From Aquatica leii (taxonomy: Eukaryota > Arthropoda > Insecta > Coleoptera > Lampyridae), in NCBI GenBank assembly GCA_035610365.1, contig CM069432.1, positions 83,208,520-83,272,519 on the forward strand: a stretch of DNA of 64,000 nucleotides. Reading direction: 5' to 3'. This document shows positions 13,698 to 25,300 of this stretch, piece by piece. The notes beneath the pieces were generated by a model. That model made no database searches. It saw only the letters and a list, made by a program, of their open reading frames with translations, and was not told the DNA's origin. A program made the translations under genes and the position numbers. Every line of letters starts with the position of its first letter. Position 1 is the first letter of the stretch.

Positions 13698-13754
13698 GAC
13701 AGTCGTGAATCCATTAATACACCCCTTATTTGGTACAAATGGATTCGTCATGTC
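13698..13754. repeat. Short imperfect palindrome
   Basis: GACAGTCGTGAATCCATT (13698-13715) pairs imperfectly with AATGGATTCGTCATGTC (13738-13754), leaving a loop of about 22 bases. The CAGTCGTG start resembles the terminus of the Tc1-like element at 15908, so it may be a tiny deletion remnant of a related element. Confidence 0.45.
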
Positions 13755-13759
13755 AATTT

Positions 13760-14433
13760 CAGATAGTGCGCTTATCACGGGACAAGTTTTTTTCTAAATA
13801 CGCAAATTATATTAACTAGTTTATGAAAATTACTATATCTGTTAATGATTGTTTAGTTTAGCAAAACTTTCTACAACTGGATTTCTCTCTGTGTGTGATT
13901 AAAAGTGTCCTAACACTTAAATTTTAAAATATCATTTGTTATTTATTTATATTTATTAAAGCAAAAGAAACTCTAAAGACAATCAATCAAAATATTGTTT
14001 GTTTCCATTTTACTGTTAAGAAAATACACTTAGTAAGATGCTAATGTCTATGCATATTTGTTATAATGGTAAAGGTAAACAAAGAGTTTGTTGAAGTTTT
14101 AGTAGCATAAAGAGCAAAGATATTCAGAAAAGTAAAACTTAACTGTTTGTGACCAGGTCATCAATCTCGGTATAGTCAAATAGTTGTAAATGAATCATAT
14201 TTCATGCTTATTTCACATGCCTTTTGTTTACTTAAAAAAGCTTTAATCTATCTAATACAATTATACAATAAATAATACAAGCGAAATATAATGGCAAGAT
14301 CTGTCAATTAATTTGTGAAAGTCCATTAGAGTGTTCTCCCATTGCTAAGGACCCCTAAAATGGCTAAACGGCCGTCGAGTAGTTTACTCTGATGGCATTT
14401 TTACATATGCATTGACATTGGTTACCTTACTTT
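13760..14433. other. Noncoding stretch
   Basis: No gene or clear repeat. A short, slightly GC-richer patch lies near 14335-14400 and contains no ORF of note. Confidence 0.45.
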
Positions 14434-14533
14434 GTTTATACGTTGTGGTTTTAGCCCGCGGTATATTCAAAACTTATTTGAATTACGCGGGTAAAAATCA
14501 GCTGGTCAACGTTTCCACCTTTTAGCAATTTAC
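14434..14533 (+). repeat. Dispersed repeat B, copy 1
   Basis: One of three same-orientation copies. The common core reads TACGTTGTGGTTTTATCCTG, then an ATTCAAAAC-type stretch, a GTAAAATC stretch and ACAACGTTTCCGCC, ending near TATTTACA. This copy is the most diverged. It has no coding capacity; it is probably part of a non-autonomous transposon whose ends I could not define. Confidence 0.6.
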
Positions 14534-15060
14534 TTTTAAGAAAAAAATTCCATTTGCAGTAAAAGTTTGACAAAGAGATCACGCGCTAATGTAAACATAA
14601 AATTTATACTATAGAATCGAATAAAACACCTAATACGTTGACGTTCCGAGTGTATTACAGCTCTAAAACGTAAACATGGCATTCCAACTTTACCGTTATG
14701 TTCATTATACGCATTACTACTATGGTAATTGAGTGTCAATAAAAACAGCTATTTAGCAAAACATTTATTGTTAATAGCTCTCAGAATAAAACCAGTAACA
14801 ATAAAGCAAAACATTCGCGTCTCTTAAAAAAATTCTATTGAAGATGAAAAATATGAAATTTTTTTTATTAAAGCTAACAAAAAAAACTTCATTCGTTTGT
14901 AACTTAAGAGAAGTTTTTGTGTGTATTTATTTATTGCTGTTTTTTGGTGTTATTAAACACTTTTTGCATTCTAATTTAAACCATATTAGTAAGCGTCGGC
15001 ATTAAAGCTTTGCACCTATGCGTGACACGTCAATATAGATATTATTGCTTTACCTCTAAC

Positions 15061-15163
15061 GTCTTTTACGTTGTGGTTTTATCCTGCAGTTTTATTCAAA
15101 ATTATTTTAAAATACGCGAGTGTAAAATCTACAACGTTTACCGCTGTTATAGCTTATTTACAG
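15061..15163 (+). repeat. Dispersed repeat B, copy 2
   Basis: The second copy lies about 630 bp downstream of the first and is closest to copy 3 at 47350. GTCTTTTACGTTGTGGTTTT is shared exactly with copy 3. A plus-strand ORF that overlaps it (15010-15282) is accidental. Confidence 0.65.
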
Positions 15164-15907
15164 TTTTTTTATACGTAGTAACTTTTACTATGAGATGGCT
15201 CTGCCATCAAACGTTGTTAACAGATATTATTATTAAACTAAAAAATATTTTGTTTAATTGTTTTGTAATAGTTAATTATTAAACATCAGACTATCAAATT
15301 AGTCAAGATAATTTAGAATATTTATTGCCGACAATGTAACATCATCCTTTATTTTAGTATTTTTAAGTAAGTTTATTTAAATGTTTGATGGCATATCTGT
15401 ATAATTTTTATTATTTTTGTTTTGATAACGGTCATATTAAATAAATATACTTGTTATAGATTAATTTTCAGTCTTTTCTGTTATTATTCAACGCTTTTAG
15501 GTAGAATAATATGACATTTATGCGACATCTATAAATTTGACTAGAGTCCGAGATATAATTTCTACCATTGGTAATATATGCGTCACTCTCAAGCGTCAGT
15601 ACTTCCGCTGTTTAGGTTACAGTCGGAACAGTAAAGAGATTATATGCATTGAGTTTTATTGAGTACTGAGCAGTGAGTAGTAAAACGTAAGTAAATTGAC
15701 AAAGGATAAACATTATAATAATAGGTAATATTAATAAGCCGTAAAAATAACAAATATACGTTTTTCTGGCAGTTGCATTTGACTGTATAATAATTATCAA
15801 AGACTTTAATGTTGACTGTGCATGAGTCTGTTGCATTGATAGTTATGCCAGCTATACTTTGTGAAATCATATTTTGCTTAAAGTTGGTGTTGCCCACAAC
15901 GTTTGTA
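15164..15907. other. Noncoding stretch ending at a TA target
   Basis: No recognisable gene. Minus-strand ORFs at 15612-15963 run into the inverted repeat of the Tc1-like element and have no known domain. The final TA (15906-15907) is the left copy of the target duplication. Confidence 0.5.
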
Positions 15908-16569
15908 CAGTCGTGGTCATTGAAAATGGATTCATTCAGGTAGAAAAAAAAGAACGTGGTCACAGTCTAAGACAGAAAAGTACCGTGACCCTTATAATCT
16001 CTGAGGTAATAAACACCACCGTATCTATGATTTGTTATTTATAAAGTTTTTACAATTTTAACAATGAATAAATGAAATATTTCTATTCTTTCTTTCACGA
16101 AGTATTAACTTTTAATAAATTTATAATTATAAAAAGTGCTCAAGATGTCATAAAACAAATATGAACAATTTTATTTAACAGTTTCAATTAGTCAATTAGT
16201 CAAAGGTTAATATCCTAAATATCACTATTTCCTGTACACACTGTAATTAAGGGATTTTCTTATTGCCTGATTTAACAGACAATATAAGAACAAGACGATA
16301 GTATCTATTATGAGTTATGACATATGTAATTTTTCAATAAAGAGGGTATACTGGGAAAACCTTCAATTTAAGTTTCTTTATCAAGCCTGATTTGTTGCTA
16401 CACCGATACACATACAATTTCAGATTTACCTTTTAAAAATATAAACTAATTTGTTGCATCTAATTAATTTACTTCAATATTTTTTTGCAGTATTATTAAC
16501 ATTCAAACAATAAGATAATTTGAAAGTCATGTAAATAACGCGCCGAGAAAGAAATTTCCGGAAGTCATT
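15908..16569. repeat. Left inverted terminal repeat of the Tc1-like transposon
   Basis: Pairs with 18396-19303 from the outer CAGTCGTGG to the inner CGCGCCGAGAAAGAAATTTC block and GGAAGTCATT. It is about 660 bp. Just inside (16570-16625) part of the inner arm is repeated directly: the string CAATATTTTTTGCAG and its continuation occur twice, near 16475 and 16572. Confidence 0.85.
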
Positions 16570-16749
16570 ACTTCAATATTTTTTGCAGCATTATTAACAT
16601 TCATACAATATGATAATTTGAAATGACAATAAAAGGTAAGTCGATATGTAAACATTAATAATAGTGTTTTTCATCGAAATCATCTCATGCAGGATCCAAA
16701 GCTTTGGAAACAAAACACAATAATGCAATAATGAATTTATTTAAAATAT

Positions 16750-17979
16750 TTAATACTTTGTATAGTATCCGTTGCTTTCAATACAGTTTTGTAGTCTATT
16801 GGGCAAACTATTTACAATGTTTTCACAAATATTTGTGTTTCGAAGGGAATTCCAATCATCAGTCACGTGCCGCGTTTATTCGTTGACATTGCGTTCTCTA
16901 ATGCCGTTATTGAAATTGTTCCAGTCTTTCACGCTAGCTGCCCACAAATTTTCTATCGGATTGAGATCTGGTGATTTTGCGGGCCATGGTAGAAGGTCAA
17001 TTTCCGGGTGATCTGTAAACCAATCTTGCACAATTTGTGCAGTGTGGATTGTGCAATTGTCCTGAACAAAAACAAAATTTTCCACCTCATTTTCAGGGTA
17101 AAGTGCTCGTACACTAGGCAACATCACCTCCTCTAACACTGTAACGTAAGCTCTGGCATTAAACCGTGGCGGTGTTATTTGCACCAGTTCACCGGGACAA
17201 CTTTCACACATCCATCCCCAAAAACGAGCATTGATTCGGCCACTTGTTTTTTCGGTAGAACGTTCTCCACTTCATACGTGGTTCCATTTCGCCTCCACAA
17301 TTGTGTAGGTGCATCTTGCGATGACGAATAGGTTTTTTCGTCTGAGAATATTACAGCTGACCAGTCTCTGTTGAGGTTATCTTGGCAAAATTGAAGCCGT
17401 CTCGCTGCATATTCTGGTGTTATTAAAATTTTTCTTGTTGGTTGACGGGAATGCACTCCTGCTTCATGCAATCGACGCCTTATAGTTCTCGCGGAACACA
17501 TTAGTTGTAAATTTTCTTTAATTATTGTTGAAGATAGAAAACGTTGATTATCAGCAATTTCTACAATAGCGTTGTCTTGATCCGGAGTAGTAATCCGCGC
17601 TGCTCCTGGATGAACTGTAGCCATCTCTCCGATTTCACCGCGATTAATCCACCGTCTCACAGTTTGTTTCTAAAACGAATAAAACAAGATAAATGTAGTT
17701 AATAACAACGATAAACATAAAGGATCAATGGTTTAAAACAACTGCAATTGTTTACAAAGCAAGCTTCATAATACAGTTAATGGTATTGATGCTAATAAAT
17801 ATTGTTATTATTTATAACCAATTATATTTCTAATTTATTCTAATTAGATTAAAAAGCGTACTTACTGAAACATCCACAGTTTGTGCGATTCTTTGAATAG
17901 ACCATCCAGCTTCGAAAAGTCCTACTATACGTCCTCGAGTTTCCATTGAACACTCTCGTTGACTGATGTGTCTCGGCAT
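16750..17979 (-). pseudogene. Tc1-like DD35E transposase with one intron, lightly damaged
   Basis: Cut-and-paste transposase of the IS630/Tc1 superfamily. Exon 1 (17979-17866, 38 codons) begins MPRHISQREC and holds the first helix-turn-helix (GLFEAGWSIQRIAQTVDVS). Exon 2 starts at 17669 with KQTVRRWINRG and carries the second DNA-binding half, the catalytic block with FSDEKTY, then FVQDNCTIHTA and SPDLNPIENLW. Between the second D and the E I count 35 residues, hence DD35E. A single-base frameshift lies in the T/G run near 17212-17222, and one in-frame TAA at 16876-16878 cuts the C-terminus. The reading then stays open to a natural stop at 16750-16752 after NGYYTKY. The full product would be about 345 residues, normal for the family. 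The start was chosen because it opens directly into the family N-terminus. Confidence 0.88.
17670..17865 (-). other. Phase-0 intron of the Tc1-like transposase
   Basis: On the minus strand the donor is GTAAGT right after the codons for DVS. The acceptor follows a T-rich tract, TTTATTCGTTTTAG, and the next codons are AAA CAA ACT. The reading frame is preserved and the intervening 196 bases contain stops. Removing it restores a continuous bipartite helix-turn-helix domain. Confidence 0.8.
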
Positions 17980-18395
17980 TTTTTTAAAGTGAGGAATTTA
18001 AAAATTAATTAATTTTAGAACTTAGTTCAACGTTTTATGCAAATGAGTAAATGATTAAAACCAAGTGAATCTCTGCTTTTATTAAGTCAATTATCCCCTC
18101 CACGAAATATTGAAAAAGTGCATTTTAAATATAACTTAGAAGTATTGTATTGTTTACATGTTTTGATGGAATATAGAATCTTAGTATTTGAAATCGTCAA
18201 ATTGTTGTAAGGAATAACCAGTTTGAGTTACCGTGACACATTTTCCTGAAAGATTACAAAGGTTCGTTATTTATGTTTTAGGGTGTTTAGTTATGTTAGT
18301 CAACTCTAGCATCGTGCATTAGGTTATTATAATTAAAAAAATTGCATTTTAAATTTTAATTTAAATTAACAAAAATCTATTAAAACTATTTTTCG

Positions 18396-19303
18396 AATGA
18401 CTTCCGGAAATTTCTTTCTCGGCGCGTTATTTACATGAATTTCAAATTATCTTATTGTTTGAATGTTAATAATACTGCAAAAAAATATTGAAGTACATTA
18501 ATTATATACAACAAATTGGTTTATATTTTTAAAGTAAAAATCTGAAATTGGATGTGTAGTGGTTTACCAACAATTCAGGTTTGATAAAGAAACTTAATTT
18601 TCAAATGTGTTTTTATTCAAGTGTTGTGACTGGTAACTTCATTGTCATCATAATCTACCCTTATTCTTCATTAAGAATTAAAATAAATAAATTGAGTTAC
18701 GAAAGAACCTACTGATTCGGTCTTCCGGGCATTTTTGATTTAATTTCAATATTAAATGACGGAAACACTTTAAACACAATACTATCGGTGGGTAAATAAT
18801 AAGTAAGAAGTACGATTTTAAATTAAAGCTTTTCCCAGTAAATCCTCTTCATTGAAAAATGAAATATAATGTCATAATAGATACTATTGTCTTGTTCTTA
18901 TATTGTCTTTTAAATCAAGTAGTAAGAAAATCCCTTAATTACTGTGTGTACAGGAAATACGATTAAAAGATAGATACTTAGATAATGATATTTAGGATAT
19001 TGACGTTTTGACTAATGGACTAATTGAAATTGTTAAATATAATTGTTGATATTTGTTTTGTGACATCTTGGACACTTTTTATAATTATAAATTTATTAAA
19101 AGTTAATACTTCGTGAAAGATAGAATAGAAATATTTTATTTATTAATTGTTAAAATTGTAAAAATTTTATAAATAACAAATCATAGATACGGTGGTGTTT
19201 ATTACCTCAGAGATTATAAGGGTCACGGTACTTTTCTGTCTTAGACTGTGACCACGTTCTTTTTTTTCTACCTGAATGAATCCATTTTCAATGACCACGA
19301 CTG
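18396..19303. repeat. Right inverted terminal repeat of the Tc1-like transposon
   Basis: Reverse complement of the left arm, but longer by roughly 200-250 bases because of a block at about 18600-18820 that is absent on the left. Either an insertion here or a deletion on the left accounts for the difference. Both sides of the block align well with the left arm. Confidence 0.85.
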
Positions 19304-19305
19304 TA

Positions 19306-22300
19306 CATGTATCGTAAGTATTTTCATTGTGTTTATGGTTTATATCCTTAATGTGTGTGTACATCGTAGGTTTAAGGAAAATTGCCAATAGCCTTACTAA
19401 AAGTTGACGTACTTGCTACTGTGAACATTTAAACTATTTTTTTTTACTTAAAGAGGTGTTTATACCAATCGGACTTGATACACATAATCCATTACAATAT
19501 TAAGAAGAAACGTTTTGTTGGGACTGCACTAGGACAAAGGTTGCTGTATTTTTAATTAAACTTATCCAATGCAATTCAGAAATTGCAAACACTATTTGTA
19601 TTTGTTTTAGAGTGAGGAAGGGTGATGATAATTTCTGTCGGCGTTTTACTAATTCGTCATAACGGCAAACACCAGTGTAACCCATTATATAAATTATCTA
19701 AGTAGAAATAATGAATTTGATTGTAACAGAGCTACTATAGATCCTACTGAATAAATTGCAATACACCTACGCACTTTTAGAGCAAGATAATGTATATCAG
19801 CATTACTATCAATAAACCGGTTTGATAGCCATGAGACTTTTGATTGAGTAACTCTTGCAGCTTCACAAATTTGGAAATATCATCTTTATATATGCTCAGA
19901 AATAATCTTAGCATGTTATATGTTGTTCATAATGTACACAATTTGTTGCATCTGCTTATTTCTTCAAAATCTGCTATTATTACTTCTTTGTAACAGTATC
20001 AAAGTTTTTTTCTTTGCACCAATCAATAAATAGTTTAGACTGTTTTTCGTAAGTTCTCTTTTTTCAGGAACAGTACAAGTGATTTCTTCGTTGTTCATGT
20101 AATTGTAATTGATATTACTTAATAAAAAAAAAATCTGCTTTATTTATAAAATCAAATTGTTTCATTTGTTCATTAGATACATTCGGTATTTCTTGGTTTA
20201 GTTTCTTGCAATATTTTATTTGATAAAAAAAACATTTATATTTAATCAACACTTGCCATACGGAGCAATTACTTTCACCGCAACTTTCAGTAAGTTAAGT
20301 ACAAAACATAGGTATAAGCTTCGAAATGAATTTTAATAGGCTCTTCTACATAATTTTCAGTCATCGACATTGTTGTTTTGAATTTTGTTGAATATTTATG
20401 TTTCAAAGTGAATCTTAAATAACGCACTTGTGAGTATGTTTAATGTTGGCTATGTACCTACTGCAGTTACTTTACTACAAAATACATAATAAGTATTTTA
20501 AACTTTCAAAATACAAAACTTTGAGATTGCAGCAATTAATCAGTTTGTTTTTAACAGATCATTGTGAGCATGTCAGCAACTTGCAGTTGACTGAAAACAA
20601 ATTCCTCTAGATGACAAATGTCGGTTTCGTCAAAGCAAAAAGCTTTAGAATAATTTAAATAATAACGCAGTTGAATAAAATACTATATAAAATACGTTGT
20701 ATAAACGGGCTATTGTTGAACTCGTTCAACAATAGACTGTTGATTCAACTAATTTAATAATATACCATTATAACAAAAATATTATATAATATTTATTTAT
20801 CTTATCTCAACTACGCATCTCTTGCAAAACAGCATTTTATTAATAAATAAGCAGTAAAGTCAAAACAATTAACGGATATTTCATAAATATGATAGCAATA
20901 ACATAATGGATACAAATGTCTTTATATTTTTACTTTATTGTTTTTAAAGAAAAATGTGATCGTATTGTATACATTTTTTAAAAACTAGTAGATTTTGGAA
21001 ATGACTACTTACTAATAAGTTAAAAAAACTAAATGGTTTACATGTCTAACGAATCAATAAAAGTTAATATGTAATAACAATTCAAAATTTTGCTGTGTAA
21101 ATTATTATTTTACATTTTTGATACTAATTTGTTAAAATTAAGAATGATGCTTTCGTTAATACGAATTTTACTGTAAATACATATATGTATAGAAATTTCC
21201 ACTGTAGATTTTGTTAGATTTTATTATTTATTTATATAATTTGTAAAATAGAATACATCGCTACAAATTAAAAAATAAAACTTTTGACTATATACAGTAA
21301 TTGTTCCATAAATTGAAATTTTTTAAATTACGTTTGTTTCGTTTTATACACAGTATAATTTTATATAATAAATATTATAATATTGTAACAAAAATAATTA
21401 GACTGTTATGATACTAAAAGATTTTAATAATTAATAATTTAGTAAAAATTGAATTCAAACTAAATTTATAAAAAAAATACTGTATAATCAAATTAATTCA
21501 AAACAACATAATGTATGCAGTAAATATCGTTTTTTAAGTATACAACTAATAAATAACACTTAAATCTTGTTTAATCACATATCTAAGAGTGTTGTAAGAA
21601 CTAACTGAGAAAATTAGTTATTTTTCTGTTAAAAAAAAGCAGTGGCAATAATTATATTAAATCATACATTTGCTTTTTATTTTGATAAGAAACGTTTAGT
21701 TTAAACTAAAATACTAAATGTGTTCATTACGTTTTTTAAATTCTCTTCTTTGTAGTCTACCAGCATAAGTTGCATTCACGTTTTTTTTTTTTAATTTATA
21801 GTTATAACGAATATACAATACACACTTGGTTGTTATATTACTATATTTTAGCATGTCTGTGTCAAATAGAAAGTACGAGATACTTTTAATAAATAAATAT
21901 AGTACTTAAAGGCACAGAATAAAAATAATATTTCAACAATACAGTTATATCAAGAAACGTTATTTCTATTTTATATTTTGGAAAACAGCTTAGATGATTT
22001 TATAGAAAAACAACTTAAATTAAGCATCTTAAGTCATGATGTACGGTTTTTTATATACATATATGTTTTATTATCACAAGTAAAGCTTCTTAATTTTATT
22101 TTTAAACTAAATAAAAAACAGTCATTAACAAACGAAAATTGATCTTTACAAAAAAAAATTTAGAAAAATTAATATACGCTGATAGTTCAACATAAAAAGA
22201 ACGCTTTTTTCTAGTTTAAAGAACACTTATAACAAGACTATTTATCACACAACTTTTATTAGATACATTAATAACTATATTTTTATAAGAACATATTGAA

Positions 22301-22489
22301 TTTTGTATTATTGTCGTTTATACAGAATTCAAGGTCATTCGCTCGAATGCAATATCAAATTAATAGTTTTCAAATCAAGTAAATAATGGCTTAGATGTTC
22401 CATTAGTTTACCAATTAATAAATGAAATTTTATCATTTAGTAAAAAGTAAAGTTTTAATTTTATAATTACGTAATATAAAGTCATAAAC
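19306..22489. other. AT-rich noncoding stretch
   Basis: No recognisable genes. The only structure I noted is the 26-base palindrome at 20710-20735, listed separately. Short ORFs around 19500-19690 look like chance. Confidence 0.5.
20710..20735. repeat. Perfect 12-bp-arm palindrome
   Basis: CTATTGTTGAAC and its exact reverse complement are separated by two bases (TC). Function unknown; it could be a binding site for a dimeric protein or chance in AT-rich DNA. Confidence 0.7.
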
Positions 22490-23165
22490 ACTGGCGCCAT
22501 AAAAGTCCCAAAGTTATTATTATTCTACCTAAGTATACAGCATCCGCCAGATGATATCGTTTCTTCTAAAAATGCATTGCGGTCAAAGTTAATAATGTAT
22601 TCATCAAGTAAATCCCATTTTTACGAGTGGCACCTTTATATAAAAACGGCAGTAGCCTTATCAATATTTATACAATGTTTTATATATAGATTATTACAGT
22701 ATTGGGTTTTTTGGTACAAGCCAGAATAGCACTGTTTACTTAAAAAAACGTTTCATTTTAAAAAATCGTTAGACTTGCAGTAATGTTATTATCTAACGGA
22801 TTCAATTAATTAATACTAAACAAACATTACAAAAAAGGGTTTGCAACGGTCCTTCACAAATTTATAAATATGATATATTGACCGGTCTTTTTAGCCTTTA
22901 CTTTTTGTTACTTTAATTGTTATAAAGTTACGCACGAGTCATATAAACAAAACCGGTTGAGCACAATCTAAACCCTATCTTCGCTTACAAGGGCTATTGC
23001 CTTAGACGAAATTTTTTTAACGTTTACTCAAATGACAAGTCCGCGAGAAATTTAAATACGTTGTTATCTACCTGCAACCGGTTTTAAGAAGCTAGGGAGT
23101 TCCTGTAGCGGAAACGAACGACACTTCCGTTGTGAGATTAAATGGTTTCTGTGTCTTTGTAAGGT
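22490..23165. promoter_or_regulatory. Candidate enhancer with two Grainyhead-like sites
   Basis: The area is less AT-rich than its surroundings and carries two exact AACCGGTT palindromes, at 22951-22958 and 23076-23083, the latter inside GCAACCGGTTTTAAG. A partial site, GACCGGTC, lies near 22880. Grainyhead factors recognise AACCGGTT, and clustered copies are typical of epidermal enhancers. A TATATAAAA string at 22637-22645 could be a TATA box, but no initiator-like sequence or ORF supports a promoter. Motif-based inference only. Confidence 0.35.
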
Positions 23166-23394
23166 GACCATACAGAATTGCCTTTGTCCATTATATAATA
23201 CACGTTAAAATCTTTATTTTTAAGTTTCTTTCTTTGCTTAAAAGGATTATAGCGCAGACGCTCGTTTTTTTAATGTAATTTATTTTATTTATTAATTTAA
23301 AAGAATCATAATATACTAATGCTGATGGAAATCGTTTGCATATTTACAACAACAGTTTTATTTCATTTTCGTTTAGAAATAGGTAATGAAAAAC

Positions 23395-23600
23395 GTAATT
23401 TGGCTTTGTGCATAATTTAACAGGTTAGATAATGGAGCAGTGAGCTTGGTGATTTGTAAGCCGTAAAGTAGGTGGTTGTCAGCCGCAGGTGCAAGGGGTG
23501 GTTTGGTTACCGTAGTTACAGGAACGATGCTTTTGAAGCTGCAGGATATCGACCGTAACCTGCAGGACCCGCCCTAGATCCTTCATCCGCAATCTCCATT
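23395..23600. promoter_or_regulatory. GC-richer patch, possible regulatory element
   Basis: A compact patch rich in CAGGTG, CCTGCAGG and GGTTACC-type words, with no long ORF. It stands out from the A/T-run background on either side. It could be a conserved noncoding element; nothing identifies its target. Confidence 0.3.
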
Positions 23601-25075
23601 ATGTATAACGCTATATAATGTGAAAAGTATATTTATATTACCTCCAATCTATTCAAAACCACAACAAAATCATATTTTTTAGCTTATGAAGTAATGATAA
23701 GCATATATACATTTTAATGTGCTTTGTATTTCTAATAACTTAATGATAATTCAGTTGTCTTAAATATCTTTTTGTGGCTTTTTTACCGTAACATTTACTT
23801 CTTTGTTTCTATTTTAGTTGTTTCCAATTACAACTTATTTATTATTCTAAGCAACAAAAATCATTCAAACTATTCTTATTATATAAATTTTTGATATTTA
23901 TTACATAAATATTTTTATGGCTATGTAAAAAGTATAGTATTGTCAAATAAAACTATTTATAACAACTCTTCAAACGTACCTATATTTAAATGACGAAATA
24001 AAAAATGCTTTTTGTTTCTTGTAATTGTAGATAAACTACATAAGTTATCTTTGTGGTTTTTGGTAAAAGTAAAAAACCCTCAAATTTTGTATCACAAACG
24101 TATAATTTAAAAAATGACTACAAAAACGCTTACATCTGAGACCAGTTTATAAAAAAAAAATTAAAAGATAAAAAGAATGCAAGTATATTTTTATTTTATT
24201 ATCGTCTTAAATATGACATTGTAATTTTAAAATATTTTGTACTAAACATAGGACGTTTTGGAATTTTAGTTTTTAATGAACACTTGCACTAAAAATGATT
24301 CAACGTTTTGCGTGTCATAATTTTGAATTGTCAAAAACTATTCAAATAATGTTTTTAAACTAATAATAAAAACAAAAAGCAAATGCAATAAATAATTGGT
24401 AACGTAAGTGTAAAAATATTTCAAATTTTGTTGCGATAAACTATTCTGTTCTTTAGTAGTTTATACCCTTTGAAAAAAAATGTTAAGTTTATACATGAAG
24501 TTACGGATAACCGTTTCTCGTTTTCTTTAACATAATTTACTTAAATATAAAGTGTTTATTGCAGTATAGTTTTAAACGTTTTTAATTAAAATAGTAAAAT
24601 GTTTTTTTTTTCAATTTTAATTAATTATTAACAATGATTCTATTTATAAGTATTATGATAACATTTATTTAAAATGTACTTTATAACAAACAATTTCTTT
24701 TAAATACGTTGGATTTTATTATTGTCTAAAAAAAATGAAAAAATTAAGTGAATATTGCTGAAGAACGCAATACTTTTTGCATACAAAACGTATACTACAT
24801 CAACTTTTAGTCACCATAAATAAAACGAATAATACCAATGAATCACCATGCATTTAGTATTTGTCTCGACAATTTTCGGTTGCCTAATTTCTTATAGATG
24901 ATGACAAATTACAAGTAGAATTGCAACAACACGTTTCATAATTTAGAAATTGTTAGAAGTCGTTCAAAAATGAAAGGGTGTTTATGAGCTGTCAATATTT
25001 TAAAATCTCGTAAATATGACATCTTGTATAATAATATTTTATGTCTTATTTAAAAAAGATTTGTAGTCTCTGTGT
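23601..25075. other. AT-rich noncoding stretch
   Basis: No genes, inverted repeats or motif clusters were recognised. Confidence 0.5.
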
Positions 25076-25300
25076 ATGAGTACAAAATCTCCTAGCAACG
25101 GTGCCCGCGTCGCGACGTCTCTAAACGCCATCTCATTGGTTCCTCGAATATTCACTGCAGCATTTTAGCTTTCACTCTAACAGCAGGTAATGGAGTAGAT
25201 CATCGTTTTTGTCGGGGCTACCTGTGAGTCATCTCAGGTAAATAGATGGGGGATAGCCTTTCTAGGATTTAGCGGGGTGTTATTGATCTTTTCCTCCTGA
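25076..25300 (+). promoter_or_regulatory. GC-rich patch with promoter-like words and a 30-codon ORF
   Basis: Contains CTCCTAGCAACGG (an RFX/X-box half site), the CpG-rich GCGTCGCGACG, and CTCATTGG (a CCAAT box on the opposite strand). A 30-codon ORF starts with ATG at 25076, reads MSTKSPSNGARV and stops at about 25168. A donor-like CAG|GTAAAT lies near 25240. It could be a promoter with a first exon, or an enhancer. Neither is proven by the sequence. Confidence 0.3.

Larger units (their letters stand above)
15908..19303 (-). mobile_element. Tc1-like transposon with very long inverted repeats
   Basis: A complete-looking IS630/Tc1-type transposon of about 3.4 kb. It begins CAGTCGTGGTCATTG and ends with the reverse complement, and both ends are bounded by TA (15906-15907 and 19304-19305), the expected target duplication. 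The arms (15908-16569 and 18396-19303) are long inverted repeats with many scattered differences. The middle holds one transposase gene on the minus strand, interrupted by an intron. Tc1-like elements usually have terminal repeats of tens to a few hundred bases, so arms of about 660 bp are unusual. The gene has one frameshift and one premature stop, so this copy is inactive but fairly young. Confidence 0.9.

Noticed and set aside
15640-15963. 107-codon minus-strand ORF
   Set aside because: It crosses the border of the Tc1-like transposon, is AT-rich and hydrophobic by composition, and has no family match I know.
19167-19388. 73-codon ORF on the minus strand
   Set aside because: It lies in the right inverted repeat of the Tc1-like element and corresponds to noncoding arm sequence on the left side.
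22637-22667. TATATAAAA as a promoter
   Set aside because: No convincing initiator, no exon downstream, and such words are frequent in AT-rich DNA.
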